Shown one piece after another: positions 1 through 8,471 of a DNA stretch of 64,000 nt. Source of the stretch: Piscinibacter defluvii (lineage in GTDB: Bacteria; Pseudomonadota; Gammaproteobacteria; Burkholderiales; Burkholderiaceae_C); NCBI RefSeq assembly GCF_004011805.1, contig NZ_ML137196.1, positions 504,154-568,153 of the forward strand. The letters are read 5' to 3'. Each line of letters begins with the position of its first letter. The first letter of the stretch is position 1. Under the pieces are notes generated by a model, which was given only the letters and a program-made list of their open reading frames with translations, had not been told where the DNA came from and searched no databases. A program made the position numbers and the translations under genes.

Positions 1-2115
1 GCTGTAGTTGATGCGACCCACGCTGAACCAGCTGCCGCGGCAGTTCGTGCCGTTCGACGTGGCGCCCGGCGCGGCTGCCCGTTCGGCCGGCGTGGCACCG
101 TAGATCGGCCATTGCCAGCCCAGTTCCACCTGCTCGCTCAGGTCGCGCGCGAAGCGGTAGGTCGCCCCGACGGTGCGGTACGGCCCGGGCGAGTACCGCG
201 CGCCGACGATCGAGCGCACCATGCGCGCGGTGTCGGAGTTGTATTGCAGCGAGGCATCCAGCGTCCAGCGCGGCACCAGGTGGGTGGAGCCCAGCAGCAG
301 CACGTCGGAGAAGCGCTGCGTCAGCTCCGGCCCGTCGGGCGTGCCGTCGGCCTGCGCCGTGATGCGCTGGTCGCGCAGCAGGTAGCGCTGCGCAATGCCC
401 AGGCGCAGCGTCTCGGCGCCGGTGGCCGGGTCGAGCAGCCGGGTGGTCACCCCGGCGGTGACCTGGTGCGCGTCGGAGACGCGGTCCACGCCGGAGAACT
501 GGTTCTCGGTGTAGATCGAGTCGAAGTTCAGGTCCTTGCCGGCCGTGTCGAACACCGGCAGGCCGGCCTGCGCGCGGTAGGGCGTGCGGCTGTACAGCAG
601 GCGCGGCTCGAGCGTCTGGCGCACGTCGCGGCCGAACCAGTGCGCATCGCGCTCCAGCACCCAGGCGCTGTCCAGGCTGAGCGTGGGGATCACGCGCGAG
701 ACGCGCCGCCGCCCGTCGGCCAGCGGCGCGTCGAGCGAATAGCTGGCCGCGTTGAACGAGAGCTTGGGCGTCAGCGTCCAGCCCGGGGTCGCGTGCGACC
801 AGGCCAGGCTGCCCAGTGCGTGCGTGCGCGTCCCGGTGGGCCGCGGCGCGGCGCTCGGGTCGGCGCGGCCGTTGCTCGTCTCGACGAAGTGGTTCGCCTC
901 GGCCTCCAGGCCGAACGCCAGCCCCTCGCCGTTGCCGCGCAGCCAGCGCACGCCGAGCTGCGGCGAACGCTGGTACGGTGCCTCGATGCGCGCCGCCTCG
1001 TCCTGCAGCACCTGCCAGCGCTCGACGCGGGCATACACCGTCGCCTCGCCGAACACCCGGCTGGCCTGCAGGTCGGAGGCGAGCAGGCGCGGCGTGATGC
1101 TGGGCACGGCGCGCGGGAAGTCCTTCCAGTAGGCGTCGTCGGAGACCCGCAGCGTGCGCAGCTGCACGCTGAGGTCGTCCATCGGCCGGCTGTCGGCCTC
1201 GAGGTTGAGCGCGCGGCGCGAATGGCCGGTCAGCCGGTCGTGCGGCAGCAGGTGGGTGGCGATCGTGCCGGCGTAGCGCGGCTCGAGGAAGCGGAACTCG
1301 AGCTCGCTGCCGAGGCCGCGCTTGGCCGAGACCAGCGGCGTGATCGTCGCGTCGCGGTTGGGCGCGATGTTCCAGTAGTACGGCACCGAGACCTGCAGGC
1401 CGCTCTTGCTGTCCAGGTTCACCGAGGGCGGCAGCCAGCCCGACTTGCGCTCGTCGGTGAGCGGGAAGCTGAGCACCGGCGCGCCGAGGATGGGCACGCC
1501 CTGGAAGCGCAGCACCGCGTTCTCGGCGATGCCCTCGTTGGCCTCGAAGTCCATCTTCACGCGCTCGGTCGACAGCACCCAGGCCTGGCCGCCCTCCTCG
1601 TCGGGCGAGCAGCTCGAGTAGGTGGCGCCGCTGGCCACGGCGCGCTGTTCGTCGATGAAGTCGATGCGCCGTGCCGTGCCGCCGGCGCCGGTGCGGCCGA
1701 AGAAGTAGGTCGGCTCGAGGAACCAGCCCTCGAAGCGCTGCACGTGCAGCTGCAGCTCCGGGCCGCTGTAAACGTTGCCGTCGCGGCTGACGCGCACGTG
1801 GCCGCGCGCCAGCGCCAGGTCCTCCGGGAAGTCGTAGCTCAGGCGGTCGGCGCGCAGCACCGTGCCGCCGCGGCGGAACTCGACCTCCCCTTCGGCCACG
1901 GTCTCGAGGTCGGGCCGGCCGCGCAGCTCGCGCGCGCGCAGCACGATCGGCAGCTGCCGCCCGGCGTCGCCGCGCGGCAGCGGGGCGAGCGATTCGGCAC
2001 GGCGCAGCGTCAGGCCGGGCCCCTCGACGCCCTGCGCCGACGCCGCGGCCGCGGCCAGCGCGAGCGGCGCGAGGGGCCAGCGGCAGGGCGGGCGGGGGCG
2101 GCGGGAGCGATGCAA
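1..2115 (-). CDS. lptD: LPS-assembly protein LptD, C-terminus beyond window
   Basis: LptD is the outer-membrane beta-barrel that inserts lipopolysaccharide into the outer leaflet, working with the lipoprotein LptE. The reading frame on the minus strand stays open from about 2115 to base 1, giving 705 codons of a protein that is usually near 780-800 residues; the stop lies outside the window. The N-terminus is signal-peptide-like (Arg-rich, then Leu/Ala-rich). It is followed by an OstA/LptA-type jellyroll with the typical VEFRRGGTVLRADRLSYDF stretch, a Cys in ATYSSCSPDE, and a long beta-barrel part. No ATG lies in frame near the start, so I chose the TTG at 2115; this start is uncertain. It is divergent from amgK, a conserved arrangement in beta- and gammaproteobacteria. 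Confidence 0.9.
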   Translation of the reverse strand, partial: MHRSRRPRPPCRWPLAPLALAAAAASAQGVEGPGLTLRRAESLAPLPRGDAGRQLPIVLRARELRGRPDLETVAEGEVEFRRGGTVLRADRLSYDFPEDLALARGHVRVSRDGNVYSGPELQLHVQRFEGWFLEPTYFFGRTGAGGTARRIDFIDEQRAVASGATYSSCSPDEEGGQAWVLSTERVKMDFEANEGIAENAVLRFQGVPILGAPVLSFPLTDERKSGWLPPSVNLDSKSGLQVSVPYYWNIAPNRDATITPLVSAKRGLGSELEFRFLEPRYAGTIATHLLPHDRLTGHSRRALNLEADSRPMDDLSVQLRTLRVSDDAYWKDFPRAVPSITPRLLASDLQASRVFGEATVYARVERWQVLQDEAARIEAPYQRSPQLGVRWLRGNGEGLAFGLEAEANHFVETSNGRADPSAAPRPTGTRTHALGSLAWSHATPGWTLTPKLSFNAASYSLDAPLADGRRRVSRVIPTLSLDSAWVLERDAHWFGRDVRQTLEPRLLYSRTPYRAQAGLPVFDTAGKDLNFDSIYTENQFSGVDRVSDAHQVTAGVTTRLLDPATGAETLRLGIAQRYLLRDQRITAQADGTPDGPELTQRFSDVLLLGSTHLVPRWTLDASLQYNSDTARMVRSIVGARYSPGPYRTVGATYRFARDLSEQVELGWQWPIYGATPAERAAAPGATSNGTNCRGSWFSVGRINYS

Positions 2116-2173
2116 GGGCGAGGTCTGCAGCGGACCGCCGCGGCAGGGGCAGGGATGGTGCTTTGTAGAATCG

Positions 2174-2179
2174 ATTATC
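2174..2179 (-). promoter_or_regulatory. Possible -10 box for lptD
   Basis: On the minus strand the lptD-amgK gap carries TGGATAAT, an AT-rich -10-like box (GATAAT) about 60 bases before the chosen lptD start. No convincing -35 is visible 17-18 bases upstream, so this is tentative. Confidence 0.25.
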
Positions 2180-2216
2180 CACGAGGCCTTCCGGCCGAAC
2201 CGCCCCTTCCCCCGAC

Positions 2217-3278
2217 GTGAGCAGCTCCTCCGACACCCGCATCGCGTGGGCCGACCCGGCCCGCGCCGCCGCCTTCCACGCCTGGCTCGACGGCATCGCG
2301 CCGCGCCACGGGCTGGACGTCGCCAGCCTGCGCAGCGCCTCGAGCGACGCGAGCTTCCGGCGCTACTTCCGCATCGACGCGGCCGGCGGCGCAAGCTGCA
2401 TCGTGATGGACGCGCCGCCGCCGCAGGAGGACGTGCGGCCCTTCGTCGCGGTGGCCGCCCTGCTGCACGAGGCCGGCCTGAACGCGCCGCGTGTACTCGA
2501 GCAGGATCTGGAGCGCGGCTTCCTGCTGCTCGGCGACCTGGGCACGCAGCTGTACCTGCAGGCGCTGCAGGACTGCGTCGCACGCGGCGACGCCGCCGGC
2601 GCCGACCGCCTGATGCGCGACGCGATCGCGGCGCTGGTGCGCTGGCAGTCGCGCGCCGACGCGAGCGGCCTGCCGCCCTACGACGAGGCGCTGCTCGCGC
2701 GCGAGCTGGCGCTGTTTCCGGAGTGGTGCGTGGCGCGCGAATTCGGTGTGCGCTGGAGCGACACGCAGCGCAGCCAGTGGGACGCCGCCTGCGCGCTGCT
2801 GATCCGCAGCGCACTCGCCCAGCCGACGGTCGCGGTGCACCGCGACTACATGCCGCGCAACCTGATGGTGGCCGAGCCCAACCCGGGCATCCTCGACTTC
2901 CAGGACGCGGTGCGCGGCCCGATCACCTACGACATGGCCTCGCTGGTGCGCGACGCCTTCATCTCCTGGGACGAGGAGCGCGAGATCGACTGGAGCGTGC
3001 GCTACTGGGAAGCCGCGCGCAAGGCCGGGCTCCCGGTGGCGCCGGACTTCGGCGAGTTCTGGCGCGCGCTCGAGTGGATGGGCCTGCAGCGCCACCTGAA
3101 GGTGCTGGGCATCTTCTGCCGCCTGAAGCACCGCGACGCCAAGCCCGCGTACAGCGCCGACCTGCCGCGCTTCTTCGCCTACGCGCACAAGGTGGCGACG
3201 CGCTACCACGGCTTCGGACCGCTGGCGCACCTGCTCGAGCCGCTGATGGGCACCTCGCGGGTGGACGCCTTCTACTGA
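2217..3278 (+). CDS. amgK: N-acetylmuramate/N-acetylglucosamine kinase AmgK-like phosphotransferase
   Basis: The 353-aa protein has the aminoglycoside-phosphotransferase fold. A glycine-poor nucleotide-binding N-lobe is followed by the catalytic loop VHRDYMPRN (H208, D210, N215) and the metal-binding GILDFQD (D227, D230). AmgK phosphorylates the anomeric carbon of recycled MurNAc and GlcNAc in the MurU-dependent peptidoglycan recycling route that bypasses de novo UDP-MurNAc synthesis; loss raises fosfomycin sensitivity in Pseudomonas. The start is GTG at 2217. Its place divergent from lptD is typical, but the usual downstream partner murU is absent and a convergent LysR gene follows with a 7-bp tail overlap. 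Function rests on family and context. Confidence 0.85.
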   Translation: MSSSSDTRIAWADPARAAAFHAWLDGIAPRHGLDVASLRSASSDASFRRYFRIDAAGGASCIVMDAPPPQEDVRPFVAVAALLHEAGLNAPRVLEQDLERGFLLLGDLGTQLYLQALQDCVARGDAAGADRLMRDAIAALVRWQSRADASGLPPYDEALLARELALFPEWCVAREFGVRWSDTQRSQWDAACALLIRSALAQPTVAVHRDYMPRNLMVAEPNPGILDFQDAVRGPITYDMASLVRDAFISWDEEREIDWSVRYWEAARKAGLPVAPDFGEFWRALEWMGLQRHLKVLGIFCRLKHRDAKPAYSADLPRFFAYAHKVATRYHGFGPLAHLLEPLMGTSRVDAFY

Positions 3279-4219
3279 GACGGCGGCGCGCCGGTCTCGC
3301 AGCCCGCGGCCACCAGCCAGGGGTCGCGGTCCTCGCCGCCGAAGGTCTGCACCAGGAAGTCGACGAACACGCGCGTGCGTGCCGGCACGTGCTTGCGCGT
3401 GGGCATCGCGGCATAGAGCGTGGCGCTGAACAGCTTCCAGTGCGGCAGCACACGCTCCAGCACGCCGCTGCGCAAGGCCTCCTCGACCACGAAGGAAGGC
3501 AGCCCGGCGATGCCCAGCCCATGCCGCGCCGCGGCGTACATCGTGTCCACGTGCGTGGTCGCCAGCACCGGGCGCGAGGGCACCAGCGTGCAGGCCTCGC
3601 CGCCCGGACCGGCGCTGAAGCTCACCTCGCGCATCGAGCTCGGCATCATGGTGTCGAAGCCGGCCAGCTCGCGCGGGTGCTTGGGCCGGCCCTTGCGGTC
3701 GAGGTAGGCCGGTGACGCGCACACGATCACCTCGGCGCAGGCCAGCCGGCGCGCGACGAAGTCGCCGTCCAGCGGCCGGCCGGTGATGCTCAGCAGGCTC
3801 ACGTCGTAGGCCTCGTCGACCGTCTCCACCGGGCCGGGCGCCGAGAGCTCGATCGTCACCTTCGGATAGAGCGCGTGGAAGCGCGCCAGGTGCTTGGCCA
3901 GCTGGTGCACCGCGAAGGCCGGCGTGGACAGCACGCGCAGGTGGCCGCGCGGCTCGGAGGCCGCGTTGCTGGCCAGTGCCTCGGCCTCCTCCACCTCGGC
4001 CAGGATGGCCCGCACCCGCTCGAGGTAGGACTCGCCGATGTCGGTCAGCGCCAGGCGGCGCGTGGTGCGGTTGATCAGGCGCGCGCCGAGGTGCTCCTCG
4101 AGGTCGGCCACGAGGCGCGTCACGACCGCCGGCGACAGGCCCAGCTCGCGGGCGGCCCCGGCGAAGCTGCCGCTGTCGATCACCCGGGCAAACACGCGCA
4201 TCGAGTGCAGTCGGTCCAT
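3272..4219 (-). CDS. LysR-family transcriptional regulator
   Basis: The 315-aa protein starts MDRLHSMRVFARVIDSGSF, the typical winged-HTH start of the CrgA/AaeR-like LysR subgroup, with the recognition helix around GLSPAVVTRLVADLEEHLG. A periplasmic-binding-like effector domain follows from about residue 90. The start at 4219 is preferred over the in-frame ATG at 4267 because the domain begins exactly there. The gene is divergent from the DUF4148 gene at 4338. The gap carries two copies of TGGCAATGCC that could be its operator. Target and effector are unknown. Confidence 0.85.
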   Translation of the reverse strand: MDRLHSMRVFARVIDSGSFAGAARELGLSPAVVTRLVADLEEHLGARLINRTTRRLALTDIGESYLERVRAILAEVEEAEALASNAASEPRGHLRVLSTPAFAVHQLAKHLARFHALYPKVTIELSAPGPVETVDEAYDVSLLSITGRPLDGDFVARRLACAEVIVCASPAYLDRKGRPKHPRELAGFDTMMPSSMREVSFSAGPGGEACTLVPSRPVLATTHVDTMYAAARHGLGIAGLPSFVVEEALRSGVLERVLPHWKLFSATLYAAMPTRKHVPARTRVFVDFLVQTFGGEDRDPWLVAAGCETGAPPSQ

Positions 4220-4245
4220 GAACGGTTTCCGAATTGTTCTCGGTT

Positions 4246-4296
4246 TGGCAATGCCGAATTGAAGCACACGCCGTTTATTGAACGCCTGGCAATGCC
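4246..4296. promoter_or_regulatory. Duplicated TGGCAATGCC, candidate LysR operator
   Basis: TGGCAATGCC occurs at 4246-4255 and again at 4287-4296 in the gap between the divergent LysR and DUF4148 genes. The core GGCA-A-TGCC is an inverted repeat. The copies start 41 bp apart, about four helical turns. Two copies of CCGAATT also lie in the same gap. Arrangement and position fit a LysR-type binding region; this is inference. Confidence 0.35.
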
Positions 4297-4337
4297 TACA
4301 TTCCTTTCACACCCAACCGACACGAAAGGAACCCGTC

Positions 4338-4643
4338 ATGAACACCAAGCTCACGATCGTTGCCGCCGCCCTCGCCCTGGTGGCCGGCACTGCTGCCGCA
4401 GGCGACCTCGTCAACGTGCCTGTGGAACGCAGCACGCTCACGCGTGCCGAGGTGCAGGCCGAACTGCTGCGCGCCCGCGCCGCCGGCGAACTGGTGTCCT
4501 CGGGCGACAGCTACGGCCTGCCCTGGGCCAAGGTCCAGAGCACCAGGCTGCCGGCCTTCGTGAACCGCGCCCGCGAGGACGTGCGCAGCGAGGCGCGCGG
4601 CGCGGCGCGCCAGGTCCGCTCCACCGACTACGTCGGCGGGTGA
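4338..4643 (+). CDS. DUF4148 family exported small protein
   Basis: The 101-aa protein has a clean Sec signal peptide (MNTKLTIVAAALALVAGTAAAG) and then the DUF4148 pattern LTRAEVQAELLRARAAGELV followed by a GDSYG motif. DUF4148 proteins are small periplasmic proteins of unknown role, mostly from Burkholderiales, often in many paralogous copies. A strong ribosome-binding site, GAAAGGA, sits 8 bases before the ATG. The divergent LysR gene may control it. Confidence 0.8.
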   Translation: MNTKLTIVAAALALVAGTAAAGDLVNVPVERSTLTRAEVQAELLRARAAGELVSSGDSYGLPWAKVQSTRLPAFVNRAREDVRSEARGAARQVRSTDYVGG

Positions 4644-4675
4644 TCCCGCGGCAGGCCCGACAATCGCGGCCTGCC

Positions 4676-6340
4676 ATGTTGCGAATCACCGAACTGCGCC
4701 TGCCGCTGGACCATGCCGAGGAAGCCCTGCGCGCCGCGATCCTGGCGCGGCTGGGCATTCCCGACGCGGCGCTGCTGCAGGTGCAGGTGTTCCGGCGCGG
4801 CTACGACGCGCGGCGCAAGAGCGCGATCGAGCTGGTCTACACGCTCGACCTGACCCTGGCCGACGAGGCGGCCGTGCTGGCCCGCCATGCCGGCGACCCG
4901 AAGATCCGCCCGGCACCGGACACCCGCTACCGCTTCGCCGGCCATGCGCCGGCCGACTTCGCCGCGCGCGGCCTGCCGCGGCCGGTGGTGGTCGGCTTCG
5001 GGCCCTGCGGGCTGTTCGCCGCGCTGATCCTGGCGCAGATGGGCCTGCGGCCGATCGTGCTCGAGCGCGGCAAGGCGGTGCGCGAGCGCACGCGCGACAC
5101 CTGGGGCCTGTGGCGGCGCCACGAGCTGAACCCCGAGTCGAACGTGCAGTTCGGCGAGGGCGGCGCGGGCACCTTCTCCGACGGCAAGCTGTGGAGCCAG
5201 ATCAGCGACCCGCGCCACCTCACGCGCAAGGTGCTGACCGAGTTCGTCGCCGCCGGTGCGCCGGAGGAAATCCTCTACGTCAGCAAGCCGCACATCGGCA
5301 CCTTCCGGCTCGTCTCGATGATCGAGAAGATGCGCGCCGGCATCGAGGCGCTGGGCGGCGAGATCCGCTTCCGTGCCCACGTGACCGAGCTGCTGATCGA
5401 GGCCGGCCGCGTGCAGGGCGTGGCGCTGGCCGACGGCAGCACGATCGCGGCCGAACAGGTGATCCTCGCGCTCGGCCACAGCGCACGCGACACCTTCGCG
5501 ATGCTGCACGCACGCGGCGTGTTCATGGAGCCCAAGCCCTTCTCGGTGGGCTTTCGCATCGAGCACCCGCAATCGGTGATCGACCGCGCCCGCTTCGGCC
5601 CGCATGCCGGCCACCCGCTGCTCGGCGCGGCCGACTACAAGCTGGTGCACCACGCCGGCAACGGCCGCTCGGTCTACAGCTTCTGCATGTGCCCGGGTGG
5701 CACGGTGGTGGCGGCCACCTCCGAGCCGGGCCGCGTGGTCACCAACGGCATGAGCCAGTACTCGCGCAACGAGCGCAACGCGAACGCCGGCATCGTGGTC
5801 GGCATCGCGCCGGCGGACTACCGCCAGGCTCCCGGCGACGGCCCGGTCTCGCCGCTGGACGGCATTGCGTTCCAGCGCGCCCTCGAGTCGCGCGCCTACG
5901 AGCTCGGCGGCGGCGGTTATGTCGCACCGGGCCAGCGCCTGGCGGACTTCCTGCGCGGCCGGCCGTCGAGCGGCTTCGACACCGTGCAGCCCTCGTACAA
6001 GCCGGGCGTCAAGCCGACCGACCTGGCCAGCGCGCTGCCGGCCTACGCGATCGATGCGATCCGCGAGGCGCTGCCCGCCTTCGAGCGCCAGATCCGCGGC
6101 TTCGCGATGCCCGACGCGGTGCTCACCGGCGTCGAGACGCGCACCTCCTCGCCGCTGCGCATCACGCGCGGACGCGACTTCCAGAGCCTGAACGTGAAGG
6201 GCCTGTACCCGGCCGGCGAGGGCGCGGGCTACGCCGGCGGCATCATGTCCGCGGCGGTGGACGGCATCGAGGTGGCCGAGGTCGTGGGGCGCACGCTGCT
6301 CGAACGGGCGGGCGCCCGGTCCGAACCTACTGGGGCTTGA
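4676..6340 (+). CDS. FAD-dependent oxidoreductase, COG2509 type
   Basis: The 554-aa protein has an N-terminal alpha/beta domain of about 95 residues and then an FAD Rossmann motif VVVGFGPCGLFAAL (GxGxxG at 107-112) ending at the ribose-binding Glu130. Further marks are GEGGAGTFSDGKL and the C-terminal FAD motif GLYPAGEGAGYAGGIMSAAVDG. The family is annotated as uncharacterised NAD(FAD)-utilising dehydrogenases. The substrate cannot be read from the sequence. The ATG at 4676 lies 32 bases after the DUF4148 gene, and the 3' end overlaps the convergent FliL-like gene by 14 bp. Confidence 0.8.
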   Translation: MLRITELRLPLDHAEEALRAAILARLGIPDAALLQVQVFRRGYDARRKSAIELVYTLDLTLADEAAVLARHAGDPKIRPAPDTRYRFAGHAPADFAARGLPRPVVVGFGPCGLFAALILAQMGLRPIVLERGKAVRERTRDTWGLWRRHELNPESNVQFGEGGAGTFSDGKLWSQISDPRHLTRKVLTEFVAAGAPEEILYVSKPHIGTFRLVSMIEKMRAGIEALGGEIRFRAHVTELLIEAGRVQGVALADGSTIAAEQVILALGHSARDTFAMLHARGVFMEPKPFSVGFRIEHPQSVIDRARFGPHAGHPLLGAADYKLVHHAGNGRSVYSFCMCPGGTVVAATSEPGRVVTNGMSQYSRNERNANAGIVVGIAPADYRQAPGDGPVSPLDGIAFQRALESRAYELGGGGYVAPGQRLADFLRGRPSSGFDTVQPSYKPGVKPTDLASALPAYAIDAIREALPAFERQIRGFAMPDAVLTGVETRTSSPLRITRGRDFQSLNVKGLYPAGEGAGYAGGIMSAAVDGIEVAEVVGRTLLERAGARSEPTGA

Positions 6341-6803
6341 TCAGCAGGTCCTGGATCGCGACCGCGCTGACGCCGGTCTCGCCCTCGCCGACGCCGAGGT
6401 AGGCGTTGAGCCGCTCGCGCATGTCCTGCGAGAGCGCGCGGATGCCCTCGGGGGCACCGAGCTCGGCGCGTGTGCGTGCGGCCACCGAGAGCTCGAGCAG
6501 CAGCCCGACCTGCTGCGTGTTGCGCTGGATCTGCGCCTTGACCAGCGTGCCCGGCACGTCGAGGGCGACACGCGCGCGCACGACCGTGCCGTCGCTGGTG
6601 GTGGCACGCAGCTGCGGCAGCGCCACCCACTCGGGCGCGGCGCGCGAACGCGCCTCGCTCCAGGGCATGTCGACCCAGGACAGGCTCGCGGCGATGCCGA
6701 TCGGCACCAGCAGCAGTGCGGCCACGCCGGCGCCGATCAGCCACAGTCGACGCGCGTCGATCGAGACCGGGATCTGTTCGTCAGGGGGCAGTTGCGCAGA
6801 CAT
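6327..6803 (-). CDS. FliL-like single-pass membrane protein
   Basis: The 158-aa protein has a short cytoplasmic N-terminus, one transmembrane helix (about residues 20-42) and a periplasmic domain. Its C-terminal pattern (alternating beta strands, then DMRERLNAYLG and a closing VSAVAIQDLLIKPQ) resembles the FliL/stomatin-like flagellar family. No flagellar genes are near, so a motor role is not supported by context. The start at 6803 is chosen over 6851 because the added residues are Pro/Gly-rich and outside the fold. It could also be an unrelated single-pass protein. Confidence 0.5.
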   Translation of the reverse strand: MSAQLPPDEQIPVSIDARRLWLIGAGVAALLLVPIGIAASLSWVDMPWSEARSRAAPEWVALPQLRATTSDGTVVRARVALDVPGTLVKAQIQRNTQQVGLLLELSVAARTRAELGAPEGIRALSQDMRERLNAYLGVGEGETGVSAVAIQDLLIKPQ

Positions 6804-6873
6804 GGCTGCGCCGATTAGACCGGCTGGGCCGGCGGCCGTGGGGCGGATCAACGCACCGAATGCGCCGCAGATC

Positions 6874-8349
6874 TCACGGACAGGCGGCGATCACCTGCGC
6901 GACCGCGGCGGTGAGCTTCTTGCCGTAGGGCACGTGCAGGAATTCATTCGGGCCGTGCGCATTACTCCTGGGTCCGAGCACGCCGCAGACCATCATCTGG
7001 GCCCGCGGGAAGCCCTGCTGCAGCAGGTTCATCAGCGGGATCGTGCCGCCCTGGCCGATGTAGCCGCAGGCCGCGCCGTAATGGGCCTGCGAGGCCGCCT
7101 GCACCGCCTGCTCGAGCCAGGGCGCGAGTGCCGGCGCGTTCCAGCCGGTGGCCCCCTGGGCGTCGAAGCGGCCGTCGGGCGCAAACGTGACCTTCGCGTT
7201 GTACGGCGCGTTGTCCTCCAGCAGCGTCTTGAGCGCCTGCGCGGCCTGGTGGCCGTCCACCAGCGGCGGCAGGCGCAGCGAGAGCTTGAACGCGGTGTAG
7301 GGCCGCAGCACGTTGCCGGCATTGCGGATGTCCGGGAAGCCGTCCACGCCGGTGACCGAGAGCGTCGGCCGCCAGGTGCGGTTCAGCAGCGCCTCGACCG
7401 GGTCGGTGGTGGTCGGCAGGGCCGGCCCGCCGTCGGCGCCGCAGGCCCAGGGGAACCTCTTCCAGACCTCGTCGCCCAGGATGGCCGCCGCGGCGCGCGC
7501 CTGCTCCACGCGCTCGACCGGGATGGCGCAGTGGAAGGACTCGGGCAGCAGGCGGCCGGTGGACGAATCCTCCAGCCGGTCGAGCACCTGGCGCAGGATG
7601 CGGAAGCTCGAGGGCACCAGCCCGCTCGCGTCGCCCGAGTGCACGCCCTCGGTCAGGATCTCGACCTTCAGCGTGCCGGTCACGTTGCCGCGCAGGCTGG
7701 TGGTGAGCCAGAGCTGGTCGTAGTTGCCCGCGCCGCTGTCCAGGCACACCACCAGCGCCACCTGGCCGAGGCGCGGCGTCAGCAGTTCCAGGTAGGCCGG
7801 CAGGTCGAACGAGCCGCTTTCCTCGCAGCTCTCGATCAGGCCCACGCAGCGCGGCCGCGCGATGCCCTGGCGGTCGAGTGCCTGGATCGCGGTGATCGCC
7901 GCGTAGACGGCGTAGCCGTCGTCGGCCCCGCCGCGGCCGTACAGCAGGTCGCCTTCCAGCTTTGGCGTCCAGGGCCCCAGGTCCTTGCGCCAGCCGTTGA
8001 ACTCGGGCTGCTTGTCGAGGTGGCCGTAGAAGCACACCGTGTCGCCGCTGCCGGCGCGCGTGGCCGGCACGTCGAAGAAGATCACCGGCGTGCGCCCGGG
8101 CAGGCGCAGCACCTCGAGCGCGAGGCCCGGCACGCGCTGGCGCTCGACCCAGGCCGCCGCGTCGCGCACCACACGCTCGATATGGCCGTTTCGCTGCCAG
8201 TCGGCATCGAACATCGGGCTCTTGGCGGGGATGGCGATGTAGTCGGTCAGCGCCGGCACGATCTGCTCGTCCCAGCGCGCCTCGGCAAAACGACCGATGG
8301 CCTCGGCATCGTCGGGCTGCAGCGGCAGCAGCGGGTCGCGTGCGTTCAT
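6874..8349 (-). CDS. M20-family metallopeptidase (dipeptidase-like)
   Basis: The 491-aa protein carries the M20 di-zinc site: GHLDKQPEF (H110, D112), GRGGADDGYAV (bridging Asp near 143), ESCEESGS (E176/E177), CLDSG near 230, and the C-terminal His in NAHGPNEF. The middle insertion with a GVHSGDASG stretch is the dimerisation domain. The family removes N-terminal residues from di- and short peptides or hydrolyses N-acyl amino acids in the cytoplasm. The start ATG at 8349 replaces a longer Pro-rich extension. It is divergent from the ABC binding-protein gene. Confidence 0.85.
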   Translation of the reverse strand: MNARDPLLPLQPDDAEAIGRFAEARWDEQIVPALTDYIAIPAKSPMFDADWQRNGHIERVVRDAAAWVERQRVPGLALEVLRLPGRTPVIFFDVPATRAGSGDTVCFYGHLDKQPEFNGWRKDLGPWTPKLEGDLLYGRGGADDGYAVYAAITAIQALDRQGIARPRCVGLIESCEESGSFDLPAYLELLTPRLGQVALVVCLDSGAGNYDQLWLTTSLRGNVTGTLKVEILTEGVHSGDASGLVPSSFRILRQVLDRLEDSSTGRLLPESFHCAIPVERVEQARAAAAILGDEVWKRFPWACGADGGPALPTTTDPVEALLNRTWRPTLSVTGVDGFPDIRNAGNVLRPYTAFKLSLRLPPLVDGHQAAQALKTLLEDNAPYNAKVTFAPDGRFDAQGATGWNAPALAPWLEQAVQAASQAHYGAACGYIGQGGTIPLMNLLQQGFPRAQMMVCGVLGPRSNAHGPNEFLHVPYGKKLTAAVAQVIAACP

Positions 8350-8414
8350 GTGGTTCGCCTCCAACAGGCAAGGTGGCGAAGAGTGTAGTGGGCGCGGGCG
8401 CGGCGGGTCGCGCA

Positions 8415-8443
8415 TTGACCACCTGGACACCCGCGGCTACCGT
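8415..8443 (+). promoter_or_regulatory. Candidate sigma-70 promoter for the binding-protein gene
   Basis: TTGACC at 8415-8420 and TACCGT at 8438-8443 are separated by 17 bases, about 30 bases before the ATG at 8472. The -35 is good, the -10 weak. Confidence 0.35.
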
Positions 8444-8471
8444 GCGGTCACACGTACCGCAGGGAGTATCG

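Noticed and set aside
112-2220. A 702-aa plus-strand open frame opposite lptD
   Set aside because: Its composition (Arg, Ala, Gly, His and Gln-rich, no domain) is that of an antisense shadow in high-GC DNA; the minus-strand frame matches LptD.
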